DNA from: Acidobacteriota bacterium
GTDB taxonomy: Bacteria > Acidobacteriota > Vicinamibacteria > Vicinamibacterales > UBA8438
Direction: 5' to 3'
Assembly (NCBI GenBank): GCA_021296515.1
Contig: JAGWAH010000012.1
Coordinates: 1 to 63,526 of the forward strand
Length of the DNA stretch: 63,526 bases
A model generated the notes under the pieces. That model was not told where the DNA came from. It worked only from the letters and a program-made list of their open reading frames with translations, and ran no database searches. The position numbers and the translations under genes are program-made. This document shows positions 1 through 9,311 of this stretch, one piece after another; the stretch's first letter is position 1; each line of letters starts with the position of its first letter.

Positions 1-1
1 G

Positions 2-85
2 CTGGAGAAGGGGCTGCGGTTCGCGATCCGGGAGGGCGGCCGGACGGTCGGCTCGGGCACCATCACCGAGATCGTCGACGACTAG
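2..85 (+). CDS. tuf: Elongation factor Tu, C-terminal fragment
   Basis: Only the last 27 codons are in the window; the gene begins upstream. The end reads [20 protein letters not shown] and then two Asp before TAG, which matches the barrel domain III end of EF-Tu (usually [16 protein letters not shown].kI). EF-Tu delivers aminoacyl-tRNA to the ribosome as a GTP complex. Its position directly before rpsJ is the usual str-S10 junction. The fragment is short, but the motif is very distinctive. Confidence 0.93.
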   Translation: MEKGLRFAIREGGRTVGSGTITEIVDD

Positions 86-137
86 GGCTTGGCGAGCGTT
101 CGGCAGGGGCTCCGATCGAAGGCAGGGTGCGCGCGAC

Positions 138-470
138 ATGGCAACGTTCAGCGACAAGATTCGGATCCGGCTGAAGGCGTACGACCATCGGCTGCTCGAC
201 CAGTCGACGAGCGAGATCGTCGACACGGCGCGGCGGACGGGCGCGCGGCTCGCGGGACCGATCCCCCTGCCGACGGACAAGAACAAGTGGACGGTGCTGC
301 GTTCCCCGCATGTCGACAAGAAGTCGCGGGAGCAGTTCGAGATTCGTACTCACAAGCGCCTGATAGACATCTTCGAGCCGACGTCGCAGACGGTGGATGC
401 GCTGATGAAGCTCGATCTGCCCGCCGGGGTGGACGTCGAGATCAAGGCGTTCGGCAAGGAGCATGCGTAG
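138..470 (+). CDS. rpsJ: 30S ribosomal protein S10 (NusE)
   Basis: 110 aa, first gene of the S10 operon. It binds the 3' domain of 16S rRNA in the 30S head and, as NusE, joins NusB in transcription antitermination. The sequence shows the S10 core, including [13 protein letters not shown], the loop [20 protein letters not shown] and the [14 protein letters not shown] strand. Length is slightly above the usual 102-105 aa because of a short N-terminal lead (MATFSDK). It follows tuf by 52 bases, so transcription may continue from the str operon. Confidence 0.97.
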   Translation: MATFSDKIRIRLKAYDHRLLDQSTSEIVDTARRTGARLAGPIPLPTDKNKWTVLRSPHVDKKSREQFEIRTHKRLIDIFEPTSQTVDALMKLDLPAGVDVEIKAFGKEHA

Positions 471-506
471 GGCCAGACCGCGTCCGAGCGGGTCGGGAAT
501 CGAGCG

Positions 507-1190
507 ATGGTGACCGGGATCATTGGGCAGAAGATCGGCATGACGCAGGTGTTCGGGACCGACGGCGCGGCGCGGCCGGTCACCGTGCTCAAGGCCGGAC
601 CGTGCGTGGTCGTCCAGCGCAAGCAGGCGGACCGGGACGGGTACGAGGCCGTGCAGCTCGGGCTGGTCGAGGATCGGCCGGCGCGCGTCACCAGGCCGGT
701 GGCCGGCCTGTATGCTCGGGCGAACGTGCCCCCGACGCGGGTGCGCCGGGAGGTGCCGCTCGACGGCCGGAGCGATGCGCCGGCAGAGGGCGAGCAGGTG
801 CTGGCCTCGCTCTTCGCCGCGGGCGAGCAGGTGGACGTCACCGGCATCAGCCGCGGTCACGGATTTCAGGGCGTCATGAAGCGGCACGGCTTCGGCGGCG
901 GGCGTGCGACGCACGGCTCGATGTTCCATCGGGCGCCGGGGTCTATCGGCCAGTCCTCGTATCCGTCGCGGGTCCTCAAGGGCATGCGGGCGCCGGGGCG
1001 CATGGGCGGGGACCAGGTCACGGTACGCAATCTGCGCGTCGTGACGGTCGATGCCGAGAGCAACCGGTTGGTGGTGACCGGCGCGGTGCCGGGCGCAGCG
1101 GGCGCCTACGTGGTGATTCGCCGGGCGGTCGCGCCGCGCCGCGAGCCGGCGGCGCCGCCGGTCGACGAGAAGAAGAAGAAGAAGCGATGA
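507..1190 (+). CDS. rplC: 50S ribosomal protein L3
   Basis: 227 aa. L3 is an early-assembly 23S rRNA-binding protein whose long loop reaches the peptidyl transferase centre. The start [16 protein letters not shown] is the family signature, and [17 protein letters not shown] followed by [20 protein letters not shown] is the conserved loop. The protein ends in a lysine run after a proline-rich stretch, slightly longer than usual. Its TGA overlaps the rplD ATG in an ATGA junction, indicating translational coupling. Confidence 0.97.
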   Translation: MVTGIIGQKIGMTQVFGTDGAARPVTVLKAGPCVVVQRKQADRDGYEAVQLGLVEDRPARVTRPVAGLYARANVPPTRVRREVPLDGRSDAPAEGEQVLASLFAAGEQVDVTGISRGHGFQGVMKRHGFGGGRATHGSMFHRAPGSIGQSSYPSRVLKGMRAPGRMGGDQVTVRNLRVVTVDAESNRLVVTGAVPGAAGAYVVIRRAVAPRREPAAPPVDEKKKKKR

Positions 1191-1810
1191 CGTGTGACGT
1201 GGTCAACGAGCGCAACGAGACGGTCGACGCTTTCGAGCTGAGCGACGAGTTGTTCGCCGGACCGATCGCCACAGGCCTGATCTGGGAGTCGGTGGTTCAC
1301 GAGCAGGCGCGTACGCGGCGCGGCACGCACGCGACGAAGACGCGCGGGCTCGTCAGCGGCACCGGCCGGAAGCCGTGGCGCCAGAAGGGCTCCGGCCGCG
1401 CGCGGGTCGGCGAGGCCCGGAACCCGTTGTGGCGTACCGGCGGCACCGTGTTCGGGCCGCAGCCGCGCAGCTACGACTACCGCCTGCCGCGCAAGGTGGA
1501 GCGGGGTGCCCTGCGCGCTGCTCTGCGCGCGAAGTTCGAAGAGGGGGCCGTGGTCGTGCTGTCCGAGTTCGTGATTGACGAGCCGAAGACGCGACTAGCC
1601 GTGGAGCTGCTCGACAGGCTGGGCGTGACCGGCAAGGCGCTGCTGGTCGACGTGTCCCCGAGTGACGCTCTGGAGCGCGCGGTGAGCAATCTCCCCGACG
1701 TGCGCCTGGCGGCGTCGGGCCGTGTGACGGCGCGGGATCTGGCCAACGCGGGCCGGGTCGTCATGAGCCGGCCCGCGGCCGAGCATCTGGCGCGGGTGGT
1801 GACGTCATGA
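1187..1810 (+). CDS. rplD: 50S ribosomal protein L4
   Basis: 207 aa from the ATG that overlaps the rplC stop. L4 lines the peptide exit tunnel, and in some bacteria represses its own operon. The conserved loop is present: THATKTRGLVSGTGRKPWRQ then KGSGRARVGEARNPLWRTGG and VFGPQPRSYDYRLPRK. The same frame is open far upstream, but that part is a shadow of rpsJ and rplC, so the overlapping ATG is the chosen start. The stop overlaps rplW by ATGA. Confidence 0.96.
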   Translation: MTCDVVNERNETVDAFELSDELFAGPIATGLIWESVVHEQARTRRGTHATKTRGLVSGTGRKPWRQKGSGRARVGEARNPLWRTGGTVFGPQPRSYDYRLPRKVERGALRAALRAKFEEGAVVVLSEFVIDEPKTRLAVELLDRLGVTGKALLVDVSPSDALERAVSNLPDVRLAASGRVTARDLANAGRVVMSRPAAEHLARVVTS

Positions 1811-2097
1811 AGCCGACCGAGGTGATCCGCAGGGCGCTCATCACCGAGAAGACCACGCTCATGCGGGAGCAGGACCAGATTCTCGCCTTCGAGGTCGCCA
1901 TGGGGGCGACCAAGGTGGACGTCAAGCGCGCGGTGCAGCAATTGCTCGGGGCGAAGGTCGCGGAGGTGCGAACGTCCATCGCCCACGGCAAGATCAAGCG
2001 CCAGGGACGGTTCGCGGGGCGGCGGCCGGACTGGAAGAAGGCCTACGTCCGGCTGCGCGCGGGCGAGTCCGTGCCGGAGTTCCTCGAGGGCGCATAG
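1807..2097 (+). CDS. rplW: 50S ribosomal protein L23
   Basis: 96 aa. L23 sits at the exit-tunnel rim and is the docking site for trigger factor and SRP. It shows the typical start ([14 protein letters not shown]), the [19 protein letters not shown] helix and the basic [17 protein letters not shown] loop and strand. Its start overlaps the rplD stop by four bases. Length is normal. Confidence 0.96.
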   Translation: MKPTEVIRRALITEKTTLMREQDQILAFEVAMGATKVDVKRAVQQLLGAKVAEVRTSIAHGKIKRQGRFAGRRPDWKKAYVRLRAGESVPEFLEGA

Positions 2098-2116
2098 GGT
2101 ATCGGGAAGCGAGCCA

Positions 2117-2944
2117 ATGGCGATTCGCAAGCACAAGCCGACGTCGGCCGGCCGGCGATTCCAGAGCGTGCAGACGTTCGACGAAATCACCGCAACGCGG
2201 CCGTACCGACCGTTGACGCAGCCGCTCAAGAAGTCGGGCGGGCGGAACAACACGGGATCGATCACGATCTGGTGGCGGGGCGGCGGGCACAAGCGCGCCT
2301 ACCGGGTCGTGGATTTCAAGCGCGACAAGATCGGCGTCCCGGCGAAGGTGTCGACGATCGAGTACGATCCGAACCGGTCGGCGCGCATCGCGCTGGTCAC
2401 CTACGCCGACGGCGAGAAGCGCTACATTCTGCATCCGCTCGGGGTGAAGGTGGGCGACTCGATCGTCGCCGGTCCGGACGTGGACATCCTGCCGGGCAAC
2501 ACCCTGCCGCTCAGCAACATCCCGCTCGGCACGCAGGTGCACAACGTCGAGTTGCGGCCCGGCAAGGGTGGTCAGCTCGCACGCAGCGCAGGCGCATCGG
2601 TGCAGGTCGTGGCCAAGGACGGCAAGTACGTCACCGTCCGACTGCCGTCGGGAGAGACGCGCCTCGTCATGCCGAAGTGCGTCGCGACGATCGGCCAGGT
2701 CGGCAACGTCGAGCACGAGAACGTCCGGATCGGCAAGGCCGGCCGGAATCGCTGGCGCGGTCGCCGGCCCCACGTCTGCGGCAACGCCATGAACCCGGTC
2801 GATCATCCGCTCGGCGGGGGCGAAGGGCATGCGGCCGGCGGTCGTCATCCGGTCTCGCCGTGGGGCGTTCCGGCCAAGGGTTACAAGACCCGCAAGCAGA
2901 AGCCCTCCGATCGCTTCATCCTCTCGCGCAAGAAGAAGCGCTAG
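2117..2944 (+). CDS. rplB: 50S ribosomal protein L2
   Basis: 275 aa. L2 is needed for subunit joining and peptidyl transferase activity and is among the most conserved ribosomal proteins. It has the central RNA-binding OB and SH3-like domains (residues about 60-200) and the C-terminal signature [20 protein letters not shown] with the catalytic-centre His. Normal length, and it lies 19 bases after rplW. Confidence 0.98.
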   Translation: MAIRKHKPTSAGRRFQSVQTFDEITATRPYRPLTQPLKKSGGRNNTGSITIWWRGGGHKRAYRVVDFKRDKIGVPAKVSTIEYDPNRSARIALVTYADGEKRYILHPLGVKVGDSIVAGPDVDILPGNTLPLSNIPLGTQVHNVELRPGKGGQLARSAGASVQVVAKDGKYVTVRLPSGETRLVMPKCVATIGQVGNVEHENVRIGKAGRNRWRGRRPHVCGNAMNPVDHPLGGGEGHAAGGRHPVSPWGVPAKGYKTRKQKPSDRFILSRKKKR

Positions 2945-2959
2945 TCAGGAATCGAGGTC

Positions 2960-3253
2960 ATGAGCCGCTCGCTGAAGAAAGGTCCGTTCGTCGATCTGCC
3001 GCTCCTCGAGAGCATCGAGGCGATGAACCGGAACGGCGTCAAGAAGGTCGTCAAGACCTGGTCGCGCCGCTCGACGGTGGTTCCCGAGATGGTGGGACAT
3101 ACGGTGGCGGTTCACAACGGGAAGAAGTTCGTTCCGGTGTACGTCACCGAGAACATGGTGGGCCACAAGTTCGGCGAGTTTTCGCCGACGCGCCTGTTCC
3201 GGGGGCATCCGACCAAGAGCGAGAAGTCGGCGTCGAGGGGAGGCGGGCGGTGA
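2960..3253 (+). CDS. rpsS: 30S ribosomal protein S19
   Basis: 97 aa. S19 is a 30S head protein that forms a pair with S13. The start [12 protein letters not shown] and the block [20 protein letters not shown] are diagnostic, as is [16 protein letters not shown]. The TGA stop overlaps the GTG start of rplV (GTGA), which fixes the next start. Confidence 0.97.
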   Translation: MSRSLKKGPFVDLPLLESIEAMNRNGVKKVVKTWSRRSTVVPEMVGHTVAVHNGKKFVPVYVTENMVGHKFGEFSPTRLFRGHPTKSEKSASRGGGR

Positions 3254-3972
3254 TCGAGGGTCGCGCTACGGCACGGTACGTCCGCACCTCGGCCCAGAAG
3301 GCGAAGCTCGTCGTCGATCTGATTCGCGGCAAGGACGTCGACAGCGCCCTGGCGACTCTGCGTTTCGCGCGCAAGGGCGTTGCGAAGGACGTCGAGAAGG
3401 TGCTGCGGTCGGCCATCGCCAACGCGCAGCAGAAGGAGGGCGCCGGTGATGAGATCGAGCGTCTGTACATACGGGAATGCTACGCGGATCAGGGTCCGAC
3501 GCTGAAGCGGGTCCGTGCCGCGCCGATGGGGCGCGCGTTTCGCATCCTGAAGCGGACCTCGCATCTGACGGTCATTGTGGAGGAGCGGTCCGAGGGACAG
3601 GCCGGGTACCGCGCGCGGCGCAGACGCGGCGGGCCGGAAGGGACCCGCTCGGGAGGCGGCGGACGGCCGAAGCGCCGGCCGGTCTCGCCGCCGGCGGCGC
3701 CGGAACCGGACGTTCTGGAACCGGATGTGACGCGCGAGCCGCCGGAGCCCGACGTTCCCGAGACGAACGTGATACCGGAGCCGGAAGCACCGGAACAGGA
3801 GCCGGAAGCGCCGGAGCCGGAAGCCGAGTCCGGCGGGACGGACGAGCCGGAGGAGGCGCCCGAACCGGATGCGACGCCGGAGCCGGAGGCGCCGGAACCT
3901 GAGAAGAAACCGGAGGAGCCGGAAGAGGAACCGCCCACGCTGCCGCCGGGCGGCATCCTGGGCATCCGGTGA
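3250..3972 (+). CDS. rplV: 50S ribosomal protein L22 with long Pro/Glu-rich tail
   Basis: 240 aa from a GTG that overlaps the rpsS stop; most bacterial L22 proteins are about 110-120 aa. Residues 1 to about 114 are the standard L22 fold, including [20 protein letters not shown], the exit-tunnel beta hairpin [15 protein letters not shown] and the end strand [10 protein letters not shown]. After it comes a basic linker (about 119-143) and then roughly 95 residues of near-repeating PEPEAPE units ending GGILGIR. The tail is in frame without a stop, and the next gene starts 27 bases later. The tail is probably disordered; its role is unknown. Confidence 0.93.
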   Translation: MIEGRATARYVRTSAQKAKLVVDLIRGKDVDSALATLRFARKGVAKDVEKVLRSAIANAQQKEGAGDEIERLYIRECYADQGPTLKRVRAAPMGRAFRILKRTSHLTVIVEERSEGQAGYRARRRRGGPEGTRSGGGGRPKRRPVSPPAAPEPDVLEPDVTREPPEPDVPETNVIPEPEAPEQEPEAPEPEAESGGTDEPEEAPEPDATPEPEAPEPEKKPEEPEEEPPTLPPGGILGIR

Positions 3973-3999
3973 CGGCCTGCGACCGAGAAGAGTCTGAGC

Positions 4000-4659
4000 A
4001 TGGGGCAGAAAGTTCATCCGTACGGCTTCCGACTGGGCTTCAACAAGACGTGGCGCTCCCGCTGGTACGCGGATCGCGACTACGCGAAGCTGCTGCACGA
4101 GGATCTCGCCCTGAAGCGCGATCTGAAAACCCGCTTCTCGCATGCCGGCGTATCCCGGATCGAGATCGAGCGGGCCGCCAACAACCTGAAGCTCGACATC
4201 TACACGTCCCGGCCGGGAATCATCATCGGCCGCAAGGGTACGGAGGTCGACAAGCTCAAGACGGAGATCCAGAAGCGCACGAGCCGCGAGGTCTTCATCA
4301 ACATCCAGGAGATCCAGAAGCCGGAGCTCGACGCGCAGCTCATCAGCGAAAACGTCGCCCTGCAGCTTGAGAAACGGGTGGCGTTCCGCCGGGCGATGCG
4401 CAAGGCGGTCGAGGCCGCGCTCCGGTTCGGAGCTCGGGGCATCAAGGTACGCGTGGGGGGGCGCCTGAACGGGGCCGAGATTGCGCGCTCCGAGTGGTAC
4501 CTCCACGGCCAGCTCCCGCTGCAGACGTTGCGGGCGAACATCGATTACGGGTTCGGTCAGGCGCGTACGACCTACGGCGTGATCGGCATCAAGGTGTGGC
4601 TCTACAAGGGCGAGCGTCTCACGCCGCTGGTCGGTCGCGAGGAGGAGTACCGGGGGCGC
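4000..4659 (+). CDS. rpsC: 30S ribosomal protein S3, 3' end obscured
   Basis: About 220 reliable codons. S3 forms part of the mRNA entry channel and has helicase activity. The start [20 protein letters not shown], the KH-domain motif [14 protein letters not shown] and the C-terminal domain [20 protein letters not shown] and [14 protein letters not shown] are all present. After REEEYRGR the sequence turns into a poly-G tract, so the true last residues and the stop codon cannot be seen. The frame stays open into rplP only because G runs encode glycine. I treat the apparent S3-L16 fusion as an artefact. Confidence 0.93.
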
Positions 4660-4714
4660 GGGGGGGGGGGGGGGGGGGCGGGGGGGTGGGGGGGGGGGGG
4701 GGGGGGGGGGGGGG
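4660..4714. other. Poly-G tract, probable sequencing or assembly artefact
   Basis: Fifty-five bases consist of runs of 19, 7 and 27 G broken only by one C and one T. The tract replaces the end of rpsC, the intergenic gap and the start codon of rplP. No comparable homopolymer occurs elsewhere in the window. Such blocks are typical of failed base calling, or of a Gly/Arg-rich coding segment that could not be resolved. No biological function is inferred. Confidence 0.85.
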
Positions 4715-4716
4715 CG

Positions 4717-5124
4717 GAGGTCAAGTACCGCAAGCAGCACCGCGGGCGCATGGCCGGCAAGGCGTGGCGGGGGTCGGCCGTGTCGTTCGGCGACTACGGG
4801 CTGCGGGCGATGGAGCCGTGCTGGATTACGGATCGGCAGATCGAGGCGGCGCGAGTCGCGATGACCCGGTTCGTCAAGCGCGGCGGCAAGATCTGGGTGC
4901 GGGTGTTCCCGGACAAGCCGATCACCAAGAAGCCGCAGGAGACGCGCATGGGCAAGGGCAAGGGCGCGCCCGAGCAGTGGGTGGCGGTGGTGCGGCCGGG
5001 TCGCATCCTGTTCGAGATGGAAGGCGTCAGCGCCGCGGACGCGAAGCGCGCGATGGAGCTCGCAGCCGCGAAGCTGCCGATTGAGGCCCGTTTCGCGACG
5101 CGGTTCGGCGAGGCGGAGGCATAG
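4717..5124 (+). CDS. rplP: 50S ribosomal protein L16, 5' end obscured
   Basis: About 135 visible codons. L16 organises the A-site and the central protuberance. The visible start [20 protein letters not shown] corresponds to about residue 6 of normal L16, so only the first handful of codons are hidden by the preceding poly-G tract. RPSMTR-equivalent segments such as RKRGG (here [20 protein letters not shown]) and the loop [19 protein letters not shown] (QETRMGKG here) are intact. The stop is 2 bases before rpmC. Confidence 0.93.
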   Translation, partial: EVKYRKQHRGRMAGKAWRGSAVSFGDYGLRAMEPCWITDRQIEAARVAMTRFVKRGGKIWVRVFPDKPITKKPQETRMGKGKGAPEQWVAVVRPGRILFEMEGVSAADAKRAMELAAAKLPIEARFATRFGEAEA

Positions 5125-5126
5125 GC

Positions 5127-5360
5127 ATGGCGAAGGTGTCGGAGCTTCGCGAGCTGGCGACCGACGAGCTCGAGCAGCGCGTGGGCGAGCTCGACGACCA
5201 GGTGTTCCGGCTGCGCCTCCAGAAGTCGATGGGGCAGGCCGACGCGGCATACAAGATGCGGGGGTTGCGCCGCGACAGGGCGCGGGTGAAGACGCTGTTG
5301 CGGGAGCGCGAGCTCGAGGCGGCGCCCGCTGCCGGGGCGGAGCCGGCCGCGTCCGACTGA
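5127..5360 (+). CDS. rpmC: 50S ribosomal protein L29
   Basis: 77 aa, a two-helix protein near the exit tunnel. It shows the pattern LRELATDELEQRVGELDDQV and FRLRLQKSMGQ, then RRDRARVKTLLRERE. A short Ala/Glu-rich tail makes it slightly longer than the usual 63-70 aa. It sits 2 bases after rplP in the standard S10 order. Confidence 0.94.
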   Translation: MAKVSELRELATDELEQRVGELDDQVFRLRLQKSMGQADAAYKMRGLRRDRARVKTLLRERELEAAPAAGAEPAASD

Positions 5361-5377
5361 CGACTTGAGTGAATCCG

Positions 5378-5632
5378 ATGGGAAACCAACGCGAGGTCGT
5401 GGGCATCGTGGTCCGGGACAAGATGGACAAGGGCGTGATCGTCGCGGTGGAGCGCCGGGTGCGCCACGATGTCTATCGCAAGATTCGGCGCCGGACGAGC
5501 AGGTTCATGGCGCATGACGAAGAGAACAGCGCCAGGGTGGGCGACCGCGTCGCGATGGCCGAGTCGCGCCCGCTCAGCAAGCGCAAGCGGTTCGTCGTCA
5601 CGCGCGTCATCAATCGGGCCGAGACGGTTTGA
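5378..5632 (+). CDS. rpsQ: 30S ribosomal protein S17
   Basis: 84 aa from the ATG at 5378 ([12 protein letters not shown]); an in-frame GTG at 5369 would add three residues. S17 is a primary 16S rRNA binder with an OB fold. Recognisable blocks are [36 protein letters not shown] and the motif [19 protein letters not shown]. It ends the S10-operon part, and rplN follows after 73 bases. Confidence 0.95.
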   Translation: MGNQREVVGIVVRDKMDKGVIVAVERRVRHDVYRKIRRRTSRFMAHDEENSARVGDRVAMAESRPLSKRKRFVVTRVINRAETV

Positions 5633-5705
5633 TGGATACCGGCGCAGAAGGAGCAACGATGTCCAGGCGGGATGCATCGCCGGTCGAATCCAGCGGGGCG
5701 GGCCG

Positions 5706-6074
5706 ATGATCCAGATGCAATCCGTGCTCGACGTCGCGGACAATTCCGGGGCGCGCAAGATCGCCGTGATCAACCCGCTCGGGGGCGCCACCGGCCGCTA
5801 CGCGCGACTCGGCGATCTGGTCACCGCCGCGGTGAAGGAGGCGGCTCCGGACGCGTCGGTCAAGAAGGGCCAGGTGGTCAGGGCGGTCATCGTACGCACG
5901 CGGAAGGAGCAGCGCCGTCGCGACGGCAGCTACATCCGGTTCGACCGCAACGCCGCCGTGCTCGTCAACGACCAGAACGAGCCGGTGGGTACGCGCGTCT
6001 TCGGTCCCGTTGCGCGGGAGCTGCGCGAGCGGAAGTTCATGAAGATCATCTCGCTCGCACCGGAAGTGCTGTGA
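5706..6074 (+). CDS. rplN: 50S ribosomal protein L14
   Basis: 122 aa, exactly the usual length. L14 lies at the subunit interface and binds the silencing factor RsfS. It begins [18 protein letters not shown] and contains [19 protein letters not shown] and the end block [18 protein letters not shown]. It opens the spc-type part of the cluster. Confidence 0.97.
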   Translation: MIQMQSVLDVADNSGARKIAVINPLGGATGRYARLGDLVTAAVKEAAPDASVKKGQVVRAVIVRTRKEQRRRDGSYIRFDRNAAVLVNDQNEPVGTRVFGPVARELRERKFMKIISLAPEVL

Positions 6075-6103
6075 GAGTCTGATACAGGAAAGAGCCCACG
6101 AGC

Positions 6104-6436
6104 ATGTCCCGACTACGCACCCCGGTGCGCAAGAACGACAACGTGGTCGTCATGGCCGGCAGGGATCGCGGCAAGCGCGGCCGCGTTCTCAAGGTGTTTC
6201 CCGACCGCAACCGTGTGGTGGTCGAGGGCGTGAACTTCATCAAGCGTCACACGCGGCCGAATCCGCGCGCCAACGTCAAGGGGGGCATCGTCGAGCGCGA
6301 AGCCCCGGTGCATGCCTCGAACGTGCAGATCGTGTGTCCGGAGTGCGGCGTGCCGACGCGCATCGGCCGCCAGTTGCTCGGTGACGGCCGCAAGGTGCGC
6401 GTCTGCCGCAAATGCGACGGAGCTGTGGATAAATGA
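6104..6436 (+). CDS. rplX: 50S ribosomal protein L24
   Basis: 110 aa. L24 is an assembly-initiator protein with a KOW domain, seen as [20 protein letters not shown]. The block [17 protein letters not shown] is typical. The C-terminal half has CPEC and CRKC pairs (about residues 78-105), a zinc-ribbon form common in bacteria. Its stop overlaps the rplE ATG by four bases. Confidence 0.96.
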   Translation: MSRLRTPVRKNDNVVVMAGRDRGKRGRVLKVFPDRNRVVVEGVNFIKRHTRPNPRANVKGGIVEREAPVHASNVQIVCPECGVPTRIGRQLLGDGRKVRVCRKCDGAVDK

Positions 6437-6975
6437 GTCGTCTGCGCGAGCGCTACTACGACGACGTCGTGCCGGCCCTCCGCAAGGAGTTCGGCTATGC
6501 CAACGTCATGGCGGTGCCGAAGATCGAGCGCGTCGTCGTGAACATGGGGTTGGGGGCGGCGACGCAGAATTCCAAGCTGATCGACGTCGGTGCGAAGGAG
6601 CTGGCGCGCATCACGGGCCAGCAGCCGGTCACGCGCCGCGCGCGCAAGTCGGTGGCGCAGTTCAAGGTGCGGCAGGGCATGCCGATTGGCGTGATGGTCA
6701 CGCTGCGGCGCGCACGGATGTACGAGTTTCTGGACCGGCTGGTCTCGGTCGCGTTGCCGCGCGTGCGCGACTTCCGGGGGGTGTCTCCCAAGGGGTTCGA
6801 CGGCCGCGGGAACTACACCCTGGGTCTGAAGGACCAGTTGATCTTCCTCGAGATCGACTACATGCAGGTCGATCACGCGCGCGGCATGAACATCTCCGTG
6901 GTGACGACGGCAGGTACGGACGAGGAGGGTCGCAAACTGCTGCAACTGATGGGGATGCCGTTCCGCAAGAACTGA
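6433..6975 (+). CDS. rplE: 50S ribosomal protein L5
   Basis: 180 aa, normal length. L5 binds 5S rRNA and contacts P-site tRNA and S13. Diagnostic motifs are [36 protein letters not shown] and [20 protein letters not shown], plus [20 protein letters not shown]. The start codon is inside the ATGA junction with rplX. Confidence 0.97.
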   Translation: MSRLRERYYDDVVPALRKEFGYANVMAVPKIERVVVNMGLGAATQNSKLIDVGAKELARITGQQPVTRRARKSVAQFKVRQGMPIGVMVTLRRARMYEFLDRLVSVALPRVRDFRGVSPKGFDGRGNYTLGLKDQLIFLEIDYMQVDHARGMNISVVTTAGTDEEGRKLLQLMGMPFRKN

Positions 6976-6989
6976 GACGGACACAGCCT

Positions 6990-7175
6990 ATGGCCACCAC
7001 CGCGAAGATCGTCAAGGAAAAGAAGCCGCCCAAGTTCCGCGTGCGGCTCCGGAATCGCTGCCGGCTGTGCGGCCGGCCGCGCGGGTACCTGCGGAAGTTC
7101 GCCCTCTGTCGTCTCTGTTTCCGGAAGCTGGCGCTCGAGGGCGAGATCGCGGGCGTGATCAAGAGTAGTTGGTAG
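6990..7175 (+). CDS. rpsN: 30S ribosomal protein S14, zinc-binding short form
   Basis: 61 aa ([14 protein letters not shown]...), the short 'type Z' S14. It sits in the 30S head next to S3 and S10. Cys24, Cys27, Cys40 and Cys43 form the zinc site in [20 protein letters not shown]. The end [11 protein letters not shown] is the conserved C-terminus. It lies 14 bases after rplE in the usual place. Confidence 0.97.
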   Translation: MATTAKIVKEKKPPKFRVRLRNRCRLCGRPRGYLRKFALCRLCFRKLALEGEIAGVIKSSW

Positions 7176-7221
7176 GAGGAGGGGCCGCGGCGCGGCTCAG
7201 GAGGCGGGAACGAAGGAAAGC

Positions 7222-7632
7222 ATGGCTGATCAGATTGCCGACATGCTGACGAGGATTCGCAACGCGACGATGGGACACCGCCCGCGGGTGGACGTCCCGG
7301 ATTCGCGGCTGAAGGCCGACATTGCGCGGATTCTGGAGAGCGAAGGCTACATCGCCGGCTTCAGGCAGCTCGAGCTGAAGAACCCGCGGGGCGACCATCC
7401 GTTGCGCGTCCTTAGGCTCTATCTCAAGTACGGACCGCACGGCGAGCGCGTGATCTCCGGACTCAGGCGGGTCAGTCGGCCGGGACGTCGGGTCTACTAT
7501 GGCCACGCCAAGGCGCCGCCGGTTCTGGCCGGTCTCGGCACCAGCATTCTCACGACGTCGCGGGGCGTGATGACGGGCCGCGACGCCGCGAAGGCCGGGG
7601 TCGGCGGCGAGGTGCTGTGCAATGTCTGGTAG
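7222..7632 (+). CDS. rpsH: 30S ribosomal protein S8
   Basis: 136 aa. S8 binds the central domain of 16S rRNA and represses the spc operon in E. coli. The N-terminal DQIADMLTRIRNA and C-terminal SILTTSRGVMTGRDAAKAGV with GGEVLCNVW are standard. The preceding gap carries an AGGAGG-type ribosome-binding region around 7175-7205. Confidence 0.97.
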   Translation: MADQIADMLTRIRNATMGHRPRVDVPDSRLKADIARILESEGYIAGFRQLELKNPRGDHPLRVLRLYLKYGPHGERVISGLRRVSRPGRRVYYGHAKAPPVLAGLGTSILTTSRGVMTGRDAAKAGVGGEVLCNVW

Positions 7633-7674
7633 GAACAGCGGCCGCTGCGCGGCGGCGGCGAGACGGGGAACGAG

Positions 7675-8211
7675 ATGTCGCGGGTAGGCAAGAAGCCGAT
7701 TCCGATTCCGGCGGGCGTGAAGGTCGACATCAGACCCGACGTCGTGGAGGTCAAGGGGCCGAAAGGGACGTTGCTCCAGCCCCTGCCCCCGGGTGTGCGG
7801 ATCGAAGCCGACGGTGAGCAGTTGCTGGCGCGTCCGGCCCGGGAGGATGCAGCGCTGGCGAAGTTCCACGGACTCGGCCGCAGCCTGGTGGCCAACGCCG
7901 TGCACGGGGTGTCGCAGGGCTTCAAGAAGGAGCTCGACATCGTCGGCATCGGATACCGGGCCGAGCACACCGGCAAGCACCTGGTGTTCGCGCTCGGCTA
8001 CTCGCACCCGATCGAATTCGATATCCCGGAGGACATCGAGATCGCGGTCGAGAAGCAGACCCACCTCACGGTCAGCGGGATCGATCGGCAGCGGGTGGGG
8101 CAGGTGGCGGCGGACATCCGCGCTCTCCGCAAGCCCGATCCGTACAAGCAGAAGGGCGTGCGGTACACCGGCGAGGTGTTGAAGAAGAAGGTCGGAAAGA
8201 CCGGCGCATAG
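7675..8211 (+). CDS. rplF: 50S ribosomal protein L6
   Basis: 178 aa, normal length. L6 lies near the sarcin-ricin loop and the factor-binding site. It begins [19 protein letters not shown], has KGPKGTL, the repeat linker and the C-terminal signature [20 protein letters not shown]. It is 2 bases from rplR. Confidence 0.97.
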   Translation: MSRVGKKPIPIPAGVKVDIRPDVVEVKGPKGTLLQPLPPGVRIEADGEQLLARPAREDAALAKFHGLGRSLVANAVHGVSQGFKKELDIVGIGYRAEHTGKHLVFALGYSHPIEFDIPEDIEIAVEKQTHLTVSGIDRQRVGQVAADIRALRKPDPYKQKGVRYTGEVLKKKVGKTGA

Positions 8212-8213
8212 CA

Positions 8214-8588
8214 ATGAAAGTCAAGACCAAGAAGGATCGCCGCACGCGGGTGCGGCTGCGCCAGCGGCAGCGCATCAGCGGGACGCCGGAGCGTCCGCGG
8301 CTCGCGGTGAACCGCAGTCTGGCGCATATCTCGGCGCAGGTGATTGACGACCACGCCGGGCGCACGATTGCGTCGGCGTCGAGCACGGAGCCGGCCGTCA
8401 GGGGCCGGTTCGAGGATGGTGCGCGGGGCGGGAACGTCGCCGGCGCGCGGATCGTCGGAGCCGTCGTCGCGGAACGGGCGCTGGAGAAGGGCGTCAAGCA
8501 CGTCGTGTTCGACCGCGGCGGATTCCTGTACCACGGGCGGGTGCGTTCGGTCGCCGAGGCGGCCCGCGAAGGCGGACTGGACTTCTGA
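8214..8588 (+). CDS. rplR: 50S ribosomal protein L18
   Basis: 124 aa. L18 carries 5S rRNA into the 50S subunit. The RNA-binding segment [20 protein letters not shown] is followed by [17 protein letters not shown] and the end [20 protein letters not shown] with GGLDF. Its TGA shares one base with the rpsE ATG (TGATG), implying coupled translation. Confidence 0.97.
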   Translation: MKVKTKKDRRTRVRLRQRQRISGTPERPRLAVNRSLAHISAQVIDDHAGRTIASASSTEPAVRGRFEDGARGGNVAGARIVGAVVAERALEKGVKHVVFDRGGFLYHGRVRSVAEAAREGGLDF

Positions 8589-9100
8589 TGCGCGAATCAC
8601 GAGCCAAGATCGACCCGGCCATGCTCGACCTGAAGGACGCGGTGGTGTCCATCAATCGGGTGACCAAGGTGGTCAAGGGCGGCAAGAACCTCAGCTTCAG
8701 TGCCCTCGTCGTCGTCGGCGACGGGGCGGGGCACTGCGGTTTCGCGGTCGGCAAGGCCAAGGAAGTGCCGTCGGCCATCAAGAAGGGAATCGAGGCCGCC
8801 AAGAAGGCGCTGATCCGGGTGCCGCTGCAGGCGACCTCGATACCCCACCCGATTCTCGGTCGGTACGGGGCGGGACGCGTCCTGCTGAAGCCCGCGCCGC
8901 AGGGGACGGGCATCATCGCCGGCGGCGCCGTCCGGGCGGTCGTCGAGCTGGCCGGAATTCACGACATCCTGACGAAGTCCCTGGGGTCGGACAACCCGCA
9001 GAACGTCGTGCGGGCCACGTTCGCCGGACTCTACGGGCTCAAGGACCCTGTCGCGGTAGCCAGGCTACGCGGCCGGGAGTTGGAGGAGCTCACCGCCTGA
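8588..9100 (+). CDS. rpsE: 30S ribosomal protein S5
   Basis: 170 aa. S5 contributes to decoding accuracy and the mRNA entry channel. It has the double-stranded-RNA-like N-domain ([40 protein letters not shown]) and the C-domain [20 protein letters not shown] with [13 protein letters not shown]. Its last base starts the rpmD ATG. Confidence 0.97.
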   Translation: MRESRAKIDPAMLDLKDAVVSINRVTKVVKGGKNLSFSALVVVGDGAGHCGFAVGKAKEVPSAIKKGIEAAKKALIRVPLQATSIPHPILGRYGAGRVLLKPAPQGTGIIAGGAVRAVVELAGIHDILTKSLGSDNPQNVVRATFAGLYGLKDPVAVARLRGRELEELTA

Positions 9101-9309
9101 TGAGACCACCAGCGAAGCGCAACGACGAGGCGCAGCGCGTGCGCGTCACCCTCGTCAAGAGTTGGATAGGCTACGAGAAGAGCCAGGAGCGAATCGTCCG
9201 GGGTCTCGGTCTGCGCCGCATCGGCCACTCGGTCGACGTGGTCGACAATCCGTCGATTCGCGGCATGATCCGGGCGGTGCGGCATCTGGTGACTACGACG
9301 GAGTGCTGA
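9100..9309 (+). CDS. rpmD: 50S ribosomal protein L30
   Basis: 69 aa, starting at the ATG that overlaps the rpsE stop. It shows VRVTLVKSWIGYEKSQERIV, LGLRRIGHSVDVVDNPSIRG and MIRAVRHLV, the standard bacterial L30 fold. A short N-terminal lead ([13 protein letters not shown]) makes it slightly longer than the usual 58-61 aa. Confidence 0.96.
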   Translation: MRPPAKRNDEAQRVRVTLVKSWIGYEKSQERIVRGLGLRRIGHSVDVVDNPSIRGMIRAVRHLVTTTEC

Positions 9310-9311
9310 CG

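Noticed and set aside
4000-5124. A genuine S3-L16 fusion protein
   Set aside because: The joint is nearly pure poly-G and both partners have complete conserved cores of separate ribosomal proteins.
3112-5430. 772-residue open frame on the minus strand across rplV-rpsC-rplP-rpmC
   Set aside because: It is antisense to well-recognised ribosomal genes, and its composition (Arg/Pro/Leu-rich, poly-Pro from the poly-G tract) is typical of a shadow frame in GC-rich DNA.
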